Shown: in pieces, positions 45,143 through 53,767 of the stretch
Position numbering within the stretch: position 1 is the first letter of the stretch
Layout: every line of letters begins with the position of its first letter
Source: Sphingobium faniae
GTDB taxonomy: Bacteria > Pseudomonadota > Alphaproteobacteria > Sphingomonadales > Sphingomonadaceae
Direction: 5' to 3'
Assembly: GCA_900100475.1 (NCBI GenBank)
Contig: FMTU01000001.1
Location: 124,001 to 188,000 of the forward strand
DNA: 64,000 bases
Notes under the pieces: generated by a model
The model's input: the letters and a program-made list of their open reading frames with translations, nothing else
What the model was told of the DNA's origin: nothing
The model's database searches: none
Program-made: the position numbers and the translations under genes

Positions 45143-46430
45143 GGCCCGGACGGCTGAAGAACTCCCCGCGACGGGCGGACGCATCCAGAAGATCAGCGGC
45201 GTCTTCGGGCGCTTCGGCCTTGCCAGCCTGTCCTCGGCGGTCGTGTCGGTCAGCCATCTGCTTGTCCAGCTTTTCTCGATCCATCATCTGGGCGCCAGCG
45301 GCATCGGCGTCCTCGCCTTCCTGCTGGTCATCATCCAGTTCGGCTACAGCCTGTCCAACGCGCTCGTTTCCACCCCCTATACCATCGCCGTCAATCAGGA
45401 GGAGGAAGTCGCCGCGGGGGCGCATGACTTCTTCTTCCCCGTCAACCTGCTGCTGTGCCTCAGCCAGGGCCTTATCTGCGCGATCATTGCGTGGGCGATG
45501 GCGTCCCCGACCGCCGCTCTGCTGTTCGGGATCGCCGGGACGCTGTCGCTGGTGCGCTGGTTCGGGCGGTCCAACGCCTATGCCCATCATGCCCCGATGC
45601 GGGCGGCGAAGTCGGACTTCGCCTATGCCGCCACCATTCTGACCGGCCTGCTGGTCGCATCGCGGACCGGAGCCGATCTGGCCGGGATCGGCGCGATCAT
45701 CGCGCTGGCGGGGCTGGTCGGGATGCTGTGTTTCGGCACCGCCTATCTGCGCCGCCATGTCGCCATGAAGCCCCTTCGCGCGCTGCGCCACTATCGCGCC
45801 GTCTGGAAGGAACAATCCGCCTGGACGCTGGTGGGCGTATTGTCGACCGAAGCCACCTCCAACGCGCACAGCTATGCCGTGACGCTGCTGGCCGGGCCTG
45901 CCGCCTTCGCGCCGATCGCGGTGGGAATGCTGTTCTTCCGCCCGGTCAATGTCTGCATCACCGCCCTCACCCAGTTGGAGCGCCCCCGCATGACCCGCGC
46001 CGTGGCGCGGGGCGATGGACGGGCCGCGATCCAGTCGGAACGCCTCTTCATGGGCGCGCTGGCGATGCTGTGGCTCGCGACCTGCGTGCTGGCGGCGATC
46101 GTGCTTTACGGCTTTCCAGGGCTGATCCTGAAACCAACGCTGGACCATGGCCTCGTCGCGACGGCGGTGATGCTGTGCGCCCTGCTCTCGCTGGTCCAGT
46201 GCATCCAGACGCCGATGAGCGTGCTGACCCAGGCGCGCAAGGCGTTCCGCCCGCTCGCCGCGCAAAGCATGCGGAGCTGCGTCGTCGGCATCGCCGCCGT
46301 GACCGCGCTGACGCTGACGGTCGCGCCGGTCTTTTCCATCGCGGGCGTGGTCCTGTCGCAGCTTGTCATGATGCTGGGCATCTGGAACCTCGACCGGCGC
46401 TGGCGGCGCCAACAACGGGCGGAGGGCTGA
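45135..46430 (+). CDS. Wzx-like polysaccharide flippase
   Basis: A 431-residue integral membrane protein with about twelve hydrophobic segments, of the polysaccharide transporter/MATE-like group (FGLASLSSAVVSVSHLLVQL at the first helix). It would flip the lipid-linked repeat unit to the periplasm. The start overlaps the preceding gene by eight bases and the polymerase gene follows after three. Confidence 0.82.
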   Translation: MAEARTAEELPATGGRIQKISGVFGRFGLASLSSAVVSVSHLLVQLFSIHHLGASGIGVLAFLLVIIQFGYSLSNALVSTPYTIAVNQEEEVAAGAHDFFFPVNLLLCLSQGLICAIIAWAMASPTAALLFGIAGTLSLVRWFGRSNAYAHHAPMRAAKSDFAYAATILTGLLVASRTGADLAGIGAIIALAGLVGMLCFGTAYLRRHVAMKPLRALRHYRAVWKEQSAWTLVGVLSTEATSNAHSYAVTLLAGPAAFAPIAVGMLFFRPVNVCITALTQLERPRMTRAVARGDGRAAIQSERLFMGALAMLWLATCVLAAIVLYGFPGLILKPTLDHGLVATAVMLCALLSLVQCIQTPMSVLTQARKAFRPLAAQSMRSCVVGIAAVTALTLTVAPVFSIAGVVLSQLVMMLGIWNLDRRWRRQQRAEG

Positions 46431-46433
46431 CCC

Positions 46434-47807
46434 ATGGCATCCCTCGCATGGCGGCGCAGCGCGCCTCTGGAGGCCAGGCCCTCCGAACCGCGCGAATCTG
46501 GGCGCCTCGTCCTGACCGCGCAGATATTCTACTTCGTCTTCCTGATGATGGTCTTCATCGGCCAGCGCCCCTTCGCGGAGCGCACGCAGGAGGAACTGGT
46601 CGAACTGGCGGCGAACAATGACGGAGGCGACCTGTTCAAGCAGGCGCTGTTCATCGGCTTCGCCCTGCTGCTGACAGGCGTGCAGATCGTACGGAAGCAT
46701 CCGCCGCGCTACCGTTTCAGCTACTGGCCGGTGGTCATCATGCTGCTCTGGTTCCTCGTCACCTGCACATGGGGGGCGGACCCGTTCATTTCGTTCAAGC
46801 GCGTGATGCAGCAGGTGATCGTGATCTACATCACCTTTTGCACGCTTTCCATGATCGGGCCGGAACGCCTGATGCAATCGCTGCGGGCGGCGCTGATCCT
46901 GTCGCTCATCATCTGCTGGGTATCGCTGCCCATCATCCCGGCGGCGGTGCATCCGCCCAGCGAGAACGACAAGGCGCTGATCGGCGCATGGCGCGGATTT
47001 TTCTTCCACAAGAATATCGCGGGCGCGGTGATGGCGCTGTGCTTCATGGTGACGGTCAATGCGTGGATCGACACGAAGAAGTGGATCTATGCGCTGTGGT
47101 CGGTCATGGCCTTCGTCTTCGTGGTGGGGACAAAGAGCAAGACCTCGCTCGCCCTGTCCTTCGCGATCCTGATGGTGTGCGCCATTTATCGGGCGCTCAG
47201 CGATTCGACGCAAAAGCGGGCGGTCCTGCTGTTGCTGCTGGCGCTGGGCATGGTGGGCGTGCTGTGGCTCTATGTCGCCTATCAGCCGGTCGTGGAACGC
47301 CTGTTCGCCGATCCCACATCCTTCACCGGCCGCGTGTCGATCTGGCATGTGCCGCTCGCCTATCTGGATGATCATCCGTTTCTGGGGGCAGGCTTTGGCG
47401 GTTTCTGGCAGGTGGGGGACGTATCGCCGGCGCGGAATTACATGAATCAGGCGTTTCAGCTCCGCACCGCCCATTCGCATAACGGCTATCTGGAAATCTG
47501 GGTGACGACCGGGCCGCTGGGCCTTGTCATGCTGCTGCTGTCGTTCGTCGCGCTGCCCGCCTGGTGGTTCCTGACCGGCACGACGCGGGAAAATCAGAAG
47601 CTGATGGTGCCCGCCTTCGCGATCTGGGTGTTCGTGCTATACCAGAACCTGCTGGAAACGTCCTTTTTCGACAAGGACCGGCAGGTCTGGGTGATCTTCC
47701 TCGCCGCCATCGCCACCGCGCACGCGACCTACAAGGCGCGGCCGCAATCGGTGTGGCGGCGGCGCTTCCTCCAAAACCCGAAATCGCAGGAGCCTGCTTT
47801 TGGCTAA
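46434..47807 (+). CDS. Wzy-like polymerase (O-antigen ligase family)
   Basis: A 457-residue protein with about ten to eleven membrane segments and a large periplasmic loop. The Wzy_C region includes FHKNIAGAVMALCF, SKTSLALSFAILM, FTGRVSIW and the HSHNGYLEIWVTTGPLG motif with the conserved His. It polymerises repeat units. The C-terminal cytoplasmic tail is short and basic. Confidence 0.88.
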   Translation: MASLAWRRSAPLEARPSEPRESGRLVLTAQIFYFVFLMMVFIGQRPFAERTQEELVELAANNDGGDLFKQALFIGFALLLTGVQIVRKHPPRYRFSYWPVVIMLLWFLVTCTWGADPFISFKRVMQQVIVIYITFCTLSMIGPERLMQSLRAALILSLIICWVSLPIIPAAVHPPSENDKALIGAWRGFFFHKNIAGAVMALCFMVTVNAWIDTKKWIYALWSVMAFVFVVGTKSKTSLALSFAILMVCAIYRALSDSTQKRAVLLLLLALGMVGVLWLYVAYQPVVERLFADPTSFTGRVSIWHVPLAYLDDHPFLGAGFGGFWQVGDVSPARNYMNQAFQLRTAHSHNGYLEIWVTTGPLGLVMLLLSFVALPAWWFLTGTTRENQKLMVPAFAIWVFVLYQNLLETSFFDKDRQVWVIFLAAIATAHATYKARPQSVWRRRFLQNPKSQEPAFG

Positions 47808-48729
47808 GGTCATCATCTGCATCGCCACCTGCGCCCGCCCACAAGGGCTGACGCGAACGCTGGAGTCCCTCGCGGCGCTGGACACGCGGCATGAGGTCGA
47901 ACTGCTGGTGGGCGACAACGACGCCGAGCGGCGCGAGGGGCTGATCGCCATCAAGCGGATCGCCAACGCCGGCTATCGCTGGCCGATCATGGGAATGTCC
48001 GTAGCCCGCCGGGGCATCCCGCATGTCCGCAACGCGCTGGCGCAAGCGGCTCTGGCGCGCGAGGGCGTCACCCATGTCGCGATGCTGGACGATGACGAGG
48101 CGGCCTCCCCCCGCTGGATCGACGCGCTGGTCGAAGCGGCGGAAAAATGGCGGGCCGATGTGGTGGGCGGCGCGGTGCTGCGGGAAATGGACAGCGAAGT
48201 CGATCCCTGGGCGGCGCGCCATCCCCTGCTCCAACCCAAGAGTCGGGGCCGGTCCGGGCCGGTCGAGCTGGTCGACAGCACCGCCAATGTGCTGATCGCC
48301 GCGCGGGCGCTCCGGGCCATGGGACCGTGCCCCTTCGATGAGCGCATGGCGCTGACCGGCGGATCGGACAAGCAGCTTTTCACCGCGATGAAGCGGGCGG
48401 GCCATCGCTTCGCATGGTCGGAGAAAGCCGTCGTCACCGAACTGATCCCGGCGAGCCGGGTCACGGCGAAATGGCTGCTGATGCGCGGCTATCGCGTCGG
48501 CATGACCGACATGATCGTGGCCCGGACCCAGCATGGCCCCTTGCGCGCCGCCGCGACCGAAGCGCCGAGGATCGTCGGCGGCTTCATCATGGGCGGCCTC
48601 GGCGCGGTGACGACGCTGGATCGGGGCAAGCGGGTCGAGCGCCTGGGCAGGCTCTATCGCGCCGCCGGAAAGATCGCGGGCCTCACCGGCATCCATTATG
48701 AAGAATATCGGAAGGTGCACGGCGCATGA
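47800..48729 (+). CDS. GT2 glycosyltransferase (pair 1, first copy)
   Basis: A 309-residue GT-A enzyme opening with KVIICIATCARPQGLTRTLE; the nucleotide/metal site is in MLDDDEAASPRW; acceptor-side residues are in GGSDKQLFTAMKRAG. It begins with a TTG preceded by GCAGGA and overlaps the polymerase stop by eight bases. It resembles the protein encoded at 52829 in its opening (PTFRRPERL) and its xDDDE motif, so these two form a paralogous pair. Confidence 0.85.
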   Translation: MAKVIICIATCARPQGLTRTLESLAALDTRHEVELLVGDNDAERREGLIAIKRIANAGYRWPIMGMSVARRGIPHVRNALAQAALAREGVTHVAMLDDDEAASPRWIDALVEAAEKWRADVVGGAVLREMDSEVDPWAARHPLLQPKSRGRSGPVELVDSTANVLIAARALRAMGPCPFDERMALTGGSDKQLFTAMKRAGHRFAWSEKAVVTELIPASRVTAKWLLMRGYRVGMTDMIVARTQHGPLRAAATEAPRIVGGFIMGGLGAVTTLDRGKRVERLGRLYRAAGKIAGLTGIHYEEYRKVHGA

Positions 48730-49661
48730 CCACGCCCTTTTTCTCTGTCGTCGTCCCCCTCTACAACCGCGCCGATCAGGTGAGCGATACGATCCGGTCC
48801 GTGCTGACGCAGGACTGGACGGATTATGAGATCGTCGTGATCGACGATGGGTCGCGCGACAATCCCCGACCCGTGATCGACGCCATCGGTGATCCCCGCA
48901 TCCGCTATATCCGGCAGGACAATGCAGGCGGCGGCGCGGCGCGCAATGCGGGCATCAAGGCCGCGCAGGGCCGCTATATCGCCTTTCTCGATTCCGACGA
49001 TCTGTTCCTGCCGGGGAAGCTTTCCATCATGGCGGCGGCGTTGAAGGACGATGACGGCCTGACGGTACTCTATTCGCGGATGAAGGTGGACCGGGGCGTC
49101 GACCGATACTGGATCAGGCCCGACCGGGGCATCCGCGAGGGTGAGGATGTCGGCGAATATCTGTTCTGCGCCAACCAGTTCATGCAGACCTCCACCATGG
49201 TGGTGTCCACGCCGCTGGCGCAAAAGGTGCTGTTCGACCCGACGCTGAAGAAAGGGCAGGATCTGGATTTCTGCGTCCGGCTTCAGGGCGGAGGGGCGCG
49301 ATTCCGCATGATCGAGCAGCCGCTCACCATCTGGCTCGATGCGACGGAGGCGGGGCGGACATCCTATGTGAAGGGTTATGAGACGTCGCTCGACTGGCTG
49401 GACCGGTGCGGGCACATGCTGACCGGGCGGGCGCGGCGGGGTTATCGGGCGACGGTGCTGGCCTATCACATGGCGCCGGTGCGGCCGGTGGCGGCGATCC
49501 GCGACCTGATCGTGGGATGCGTCGCGGGCGGGGTGCCGCCGAAGATCATCGCGCGGCAGATATTGCGATCCTATCTGCCCAAGCCTATCTATCGGTCGCT
49601 AGTCAACAGCTTCGTCCTTCGCTTCGGCAAGGCGGAGCCCAGTCACGGCTTCAAGTCGTGA
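48726..49661 (+). CDS. GT2 glycosyltransferase (pair 2, first copy)
   Basis: A 311-residue family 2 glycosyltransferase: FFSVVVPLYNRADQVSDTIR, VVIDDGSRD, GGGAARNAGIKAAQGRYI, FLDSDDLFLPGKL, and QDLDFCVRLQ. Cytoplasmic, probably membrane-associated. Overlaps its neighbour on both sides (ATGA and TGATG). Very similar in layout to the next gene, suggesting tandem duplication. Confidence 0.88.
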   Translation: MTTPFFSVVVPLYNRADQVSDTIRSVLTQDWTDYEIVVIDDGSRDNPRPVIDAIGDPRIRYIRQDNAGGGAARNAGIKAAQGRYIAFLDSDDLFLPGKLSIMAAALKDDDGLTVLYSRMKVDRGVDRYWIRPDRGIREGEDVGEYLFCANQFMQTSTMVVSTPLAQKVLFDPTLKKGQDLDFCVRLQGGGARFRMIEQPLTIWLDATEAGRTSYVKGYETSLDWLDRCGHMLTGRARRGYRATVLAYHMAPVRPVAAIRDLIVGCVAGGVPPKIIARQILRSYLPKPIYRSLVNSFVLRFGKAEPSHGFKS

Positions 49662-50626
49662 TGAGCGATTGGCAATCCCCCCAATCCTTACAGGCTGCGG
49701 CCGCGCGCCCGCTCTTCTCCGTCGTGATCCCGACCTATCAGCGCGCCGACGCCATCGTCGGCGCGGTCATGTCCGCGCTGGAACAGACCATCGCCATGGT
49801 CGAGGTGATCGTCGTCGTCGATGGATCGACCGACGACACGCAGGCGGCTCTGGCGGCGGTCAGCGACCCGCGCCTGCGCGTCATCGTGCAGGATAATCAG
49901 GGCGCTGCGGCGGCGCGGAACCGGGGGATAGACGAGGCGCGCGGGCGCTATATCGCCTTCCTCGACTGCGACGACCGTTTCCTGCCCTATCATCTGGCCG
50001 ACCTGCTGCCGCTGGTGCAGCAGGATGATAATGTCGTGGCCTATGGGCAGGTGCTGGCCGACCGGGGCGGCGGGCGCAATTTCCTTAAACCCCCGCGCGC
50101 CATCGCCGATGGCGAGACGATCGACGGCTATCTGATGTGCGACCGGGGCTTCATCCAGACCAGCAGCATGGCGCTGAGCCGCGCGCTGGCTGAGAAGGTG
50201 CGCTATCGGGAGGATGTGCGTTTCGGCGACGACACCGATTTCGCGGTGCGCCTGTCGCTCGCCGGAGCGCGCTTCCTGATGACGGAGCGGCCCGGAACGA
50301 TCTGGGCCGACAGCAAGACCGACCAGCGCCTGTCCCATGTGCGCGGCAATGTGGGCAGCCTCATGTGGCTGCGCGACCTGCGCCCGCATATCTCGCCCCG
50401 CGCCTTTTCCGCCTATATGGGTTGGCACGCGGCGAAAAGCATCTGGCCGACCAGCCGTTCGCGGGCGATGCGCTATTATCTGGAGGCGTTGTGCCGGGGC
50501 GCTTTCGGCCCACGCCTCGCCGCCACGGTGCTGATGCAGATCGTGTTGCCCGATCCGGTCTATCGCCGCCTGTCCGACCGCTGGATCGACCTCACCCATA
50601 TGGCCGCGGGAAGACCCCGGCTGTGA
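49661..50626 (+). CDS. GT2 glycosyltransferase (pair 2, second copy)
   Basis: A 321-residue family 2 glycosyltransferase: LFSVVIPTYQRADAIVGAVM, VVVDGSTDD, GAAAARNRGIDEARGRYI, FLDCDDRFLPYHL and DDTDFAVRLSLAG. The ATG at 49661 shares its A with the preceding stop. Strong likeness to the previous protein over the whole catalytic domain, and also in the C-terminal part (DPVYRRLSDRW beside KPIYRSLVNSF). Confidence 0.88.
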   Translation: MSDWQSPQSLQAAAARPLFSVVIPTYQRADAIVGAVMSALEQTIAMVEVIVVVDGSTDDTQAALAAVSDPRLRVIVQDNQGAAAARNRGIDEARGRYIAFLDCDDRFLPYHLADLLPLVQQDDNVVAYGQVLADRGGGRNFLKPPRAIADGETIDGYLMCDRGFIQTSSMALSRALAEKVRYREDVRFGDDTDFAVRLSLAGARFLMTERPGTIWADSKTDQRLSHVRGNVGSLMWLRDLRPHISPRAFSAYMGWHAAKSIWPTSRSRAMRYYLEALCRGAFGPRLAATVLMQIVLPDPVYRRLSDRWIDLTHMAAGRPRL

Positions 50627-51747
50627 GGCGGCGGGATTTCGTCATGAGCGCGCTGGCGCTGGGAGTCCTTCCCTCCGCTCCCGCGCGCGCGGCGATCCCG
50701 CCCTCCCCCGGCCTTGCGGCGCTGGCGCGGCGGACGGGGCGCTATTTCGGTTGCGCGGTGAAATCGCGGCAATTGCGCGAAGACCCGGACTTCACCGCCG
50801 CCGTGGCGCGCGAATGCGATATCGTCGTGCAGGAATATGAGCTGAAGCGCCGCACCACCGAACGCAAGCAGGGCCGCTATGATTTCAGCGGCACCGACCA
50901 GATCGAATCCTTCGCCCGCAAGCATGGCATAGCCGGGCGCGGGCATCCGCTGGTCTGGTACGCGGCCAATCCCGACTGGCTGGAACCGGCTTTGATGGCC
51001 GGCAAACCGAAACAGCGCGAAAAGCTCATGACGGACTATATCCGCGTGGCGATGCGCCGCTATGCCGGGTGGATCACCGAATGGGACGTGGTGAACGAGG
51101 CGATCGAGCCGAATGACGGACGCCCCGACGGGATGCGCGCCGACAATATGTGGCTGCGCGCCATGGGCGAGGGCTATATCGACAACGCCTTCCATACCGC
51201 GCGGGAGGTAGCCCCCAAGGCGTCGCTGTTCCTGACCGATTTCGGGCTGGAGCATGATTCGGTCCGCTGCGAACGGCGGCGCACGGCGTTCCTCAAGCTG
51301 CTCGACCGGCTGATGGCGCGGGGCGTGCCGATAGATGCGGTGGGCATACAGGGACATCTCAAACCCTATAAGGAGGGGTTCAGCCAGAAGATCTTCGCCG
51401 ATTTCCTCGACCGGATCACCGGCTATGGCCTCGACATTTCGATCTGCGAGTTCGATCTGGCGGATCGCGGCGGGCCGCCCGATCCCGACAAGCGCGACCG
51501 GGAAGTCGCGGCCTTCGCAAAGGCGTTCCTCGACGTGGCGCTGGATAATCCGGCGACGCGAGGCCTGGTGTGCTGGGGCTTGTCGGACCGCTATTCCTGG
51601 CTGTCCAACTATCCCGAATATAAATGGCCTGACGGGCAATTGTCGCGGGGCCTTCCCCTGGACGCGGCGGGCAAGCGCAAGCCGCTCTGGAGCGCCATCG
51701 CCGCCGCCTTCGAAGCCGCGCCGCAAATGCGCGAGCGCAGGGCATGA
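50623..51747 (+). CDS. GH10 glycoside hydrolase with Tat-type signal
   Basis: A 374-residue family 10 glycosidase. The GTG at 50623 gives an N-terminus MRRRDFVMSALALGVLPS, a twin-arginine-type leader ending at ARA. The acid/base Glu is in WDVVNEAIEP, the nucleophile Glu in ISICEFDLADR; GHPLVWYAANPDWL and VGIQGHLKPY are also GH10 motifs. GH10 enzymes cut beta-1,4-xylan or related glucans. Placed in a polysaccharide operon between a glycosyltransferase and an acyltransferase (overlapping both), it more likely trims or releases the exopolysaccharide than digests plant xylan; that is inference. Confidence 0.88.
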   Translation: MRRRDFVMSALALGVLPSAPARAAIPPSPGLAALARRTGRYFGCAVKSRQLREDPDFTAAVARECDIVVQEYELKRRTTERKQGRYDFSGTDQIESFARKHGIAGRGHPLVWYAANPDWLEPALMAGKPKQREKLMTDYIRVAMRRYAGWITEWDVVNEAIEPNDGRPDGMRADNMWLRAMGEGYIDNAFHTAREVAPKASLFLTDFGLEHDSVRCERRRTAFLKLLDRLMARGVPIDAVGIQGHLKPYKEGFSQKIFADFLDRITGYGLDISICEFDLADRGGPPDPDKRDREVAAFAKAFLDVALDNPATRGLVCWGLSDRYSWLSNYPEYKWPDGQLSRGLPLDAAGKRKPLWSAIAAAFEAAPQMRERRA

Positions 51748-52832
51748 GGGTCGCCTCCCTGACGGGCCTGCGCGGGATCGCGGCAGTGGCGGTGCTGCTT
51801 TACCATATCCCGCAGCAGGCGGTTTTCGCAGGCTTTGCCATGCCGCTCTTTTCGCGCGCCTATCTGGCGGTGGACCTGTTCTTCATCCTGTCCGGCTTCG
51901 TGATTTCGGTCGGCTATTATGAGAAGGTCGCCCGGCAATGGAGCCTGCCCGCTTATGGCGATTTCCTCGTCAACCGGGCGGCGCGGGTGTGGCCGCTGCA
52001 TCTGGTGGTGACCTTGGTGTGCATCGCCCGCATCCTCGTCAACATATCGGGGAGCCAGAGCATCCCCCTCACCCCCGCCAATATCCTCAGCAACCTGCTG
52101 ATGGTGCAAAGCTGGGGATGGGGCACCGAACCGATCGCGGGCAATAGCTGGTCGGTCAGCACGGAAATGGCGGCCTATCTGCTCTATCCGCTGGTGGCGG
52201 CGGTGGCCTTTTCGCGATGGGTCTGGGTGCAGGGGCTGGCGGCGGTGGCGCTGCTGTGGCTGGTGTCGCGGTCGGGCCTCGGCGCGAGCGGACCGATGGA
52301 TGTGCTGGCGTCCGATAGCGTGCTCACCTTGCTGCGATGCCTGGGCGGATTTGCGCTGGGGGTGATCGCCTATCGCTGCGCCCAGATGCGTTGGGCGCGA
52401 GCGTTGTTCGACAGGCCGGGTGCGTTCCTTGTCGTGTGCGCGGTTCTGGCGCTGGCGCTGTGGCTGCCGGAGAAGCAGGATTTGCTGGCGGTCTGCATCA
52501 TGCCCGCGCTGGTGCTGTGCTGCTATTATGACGGGGCGGTCGCGCGCGGACTGCTCGCCAATCCGCTGAGCTTTCATCTGGGGCTGATCAGCTATTCCAT
52601 CTATCTGTGGCATCCGCTGGTGCGCGACATCGGCGCGCGGGCGCTGAGCGTGGCGCAGCGGCACGGCGTGACGGGGATGGACGCGCTGTTCCTGATCGGC
52701 ACGGTGGCGGCGACATGGCTGCTGTGCTGGGCGAGCTATCATCTGATCGAGGTGCGCGGGCATCGGGCGATCAAATGGCTCTATGACGGCCACCGCGCCC
52801 GCGCCAAGGCCATTGGAGCCGCCGCCTGGTGA
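51744..52832 (+). CDS. Acyltransferase 3 family membrane protein
   Basis: A 362-residue protein with about ten membrane segments, beginning with the family motif LTGLRGIAAVAVLLYHI (catalytic His) and followed by YLAVDLFFILSGFVIS and RVWPLHLVV. Such proteins O-acetylate or O-succinylate sugars, so the polymer is probably acylated. Overlaps the GH10 gene and the next glycosyltransferase gene by four bases each. Confidence 0.9.
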   Translation: MRVASLTGLRGIAAVAVLLYHIPQQAVFAGFAMPLFSRAYLAVDLFFILSGFVISVGYYEKVARQWSLPAYGDFLVNRAARVWPLHLVVTLVCIARILVNISGSQSIPLTPANILSNLLMVQSWGWGTEPIAGNSWSVSTEMAAYLLYPLVAAVAFSRWVWVQGLAAVALLWLVSRSGLGASGPMDVLASDSVLTLLRCLGGFALGVIAYRCAQMRWARALFDRPGAFLVVCAVLALALWLPEKQDLLAVCIMPALVLCCYYDGAVARGLLANPLSFHLGLISYSIYLWHPLVRDIGARALSVAQRHGVTGMDALFLIGTVAATWLLCWASYHLIEVRGHRAIKWLYDGHRARAKAIGAAAW

Positions 52833-53764
52833 TCTCTCCTCCGAGCGCGCCGGTGTGGATCGCGGTGCCCACTTTCCGCAGGCCGGAGCGGTTGCGTTAT
52901 CTGCTCGAACGCATGGCCGAAGTGGTGCATCGCGACGATGTGGCGCTGCTGGTCGCGGAAAATGATGTGAAGGGTCAAGAAGGCGCGGCGGTCGCGCAGG
53001 CGATGGCGGCGGACGGCTATCCCCTGCCCCTGCATGTGCTGATCGTGGAGCGGCCGGGATTATGCGCCGTCCGCAACGCGATTGCGGCGGCGGCCATGGC
53101 CGATCCGGCGATGCGGATGCTGGCGCTGATCGACGATGATGAATGGCCGCAGCCGGGATGGCTCGACGCGCTGCTCGCCTGTCAGGCGGAAACGGGCGCG
53201 GAAGCGGTCGGCGGACCGGTCGATCCGCATTTCGCCGCGCCGCCGCCCCGCTGGGTGGAGGAAACGCTGGTGTTTCGCGCGGAGGAACGGACCGAAGGCA
53301 TGACCAGCATGCTCTGGGCCAGCAACAACCTGCTCCTCACCCGCAAGGCGCTGGAGCGGGTCGCGCCGCCATGGTTCGACATGCGCTTCAACCGTAGCGG
53401 CGGGGAGGATCTGGATTTCCTGATGCGCCTCCGCGCGGCGGGCGCGACATTCGGCTGGTCTCCACGGGCGCGGGTCAGCGAATGGGTGCCGCCGGAACGA
53501 GTGCGCCTGTCATGGGTGCTGCGGCGCATGGAACGCATCGGCTGCACGGAAACGCTGGCGCGGCGCAAGCAGAGGCCGGGATTCGGCGGCGGACTGGCGC
53601 TGTTCGCGCGATCCGTGGCGCTGCTCGGCCTGCGGACGGCGGGGCTGGCGGGGATGCTGCTGCCCGGCGCGCGGCGGGTCGATATTGCGGGGCAATGGGT
53701 GAAGTGCTGGGGCCGCCTTCATGCTTTTGCGGGCGGCTCCCAGACACTTTATGGGTCGGATTGA
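52829..53764 (+). CDS. GT2 glycosyltransferase (pair 1, second copy)
   Basis: A 311-residue GT-A enzyme: PVWIAVPTFRRPERLRYLL, VERPGLCAVRNAIAAAAM, ALIDDDEWPQPGW, WASNNLLLTRKAL, GGEDLDFLMRLRAAG. A GTG start overlaps the acyltransferase stop. Related to the protein encoded at 47800. It is the last gene of the operon; the convergent ugd gene ends three bases after its stop. Confidence 0.87.
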   Translation: MISPPSAPVWIAVPTFRRPERLRYLLERMAEVVHRDDVALLVAENDVKGQEGAAVAQAMAADGYPLPLHVLIVERPGLCAVRNAIAAAAMADPAMRMLALIDDDEWPQPGWLDALLACQAETGAEAVGGPVDPHFAAPPPRWVEETLVFRAEERTEGMTSMLWASNNLLLTRKALERVAPPWFDMRFNRSGGEDLDFLMRLRAAGATFGWSPRARVSEWVPPERVRLSWVLRRMERIGCTETLARRKQRPGFGGGLALFARSVALLGLRTAGLAGMLLPGARRVDIAGQWVKCWGRLHAFAGGSQTLYGSD

Positions 53765-53767
53765 GTT

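Noticed and set aside
45090-47480. A 796-codon minus-strand open frame opposite the flippase and polymerase genes
   Set aside because: Same reason: complement of membrane-protein codons, giving a hydrophilic Arg/Gln/His-rich nonsense sequence.
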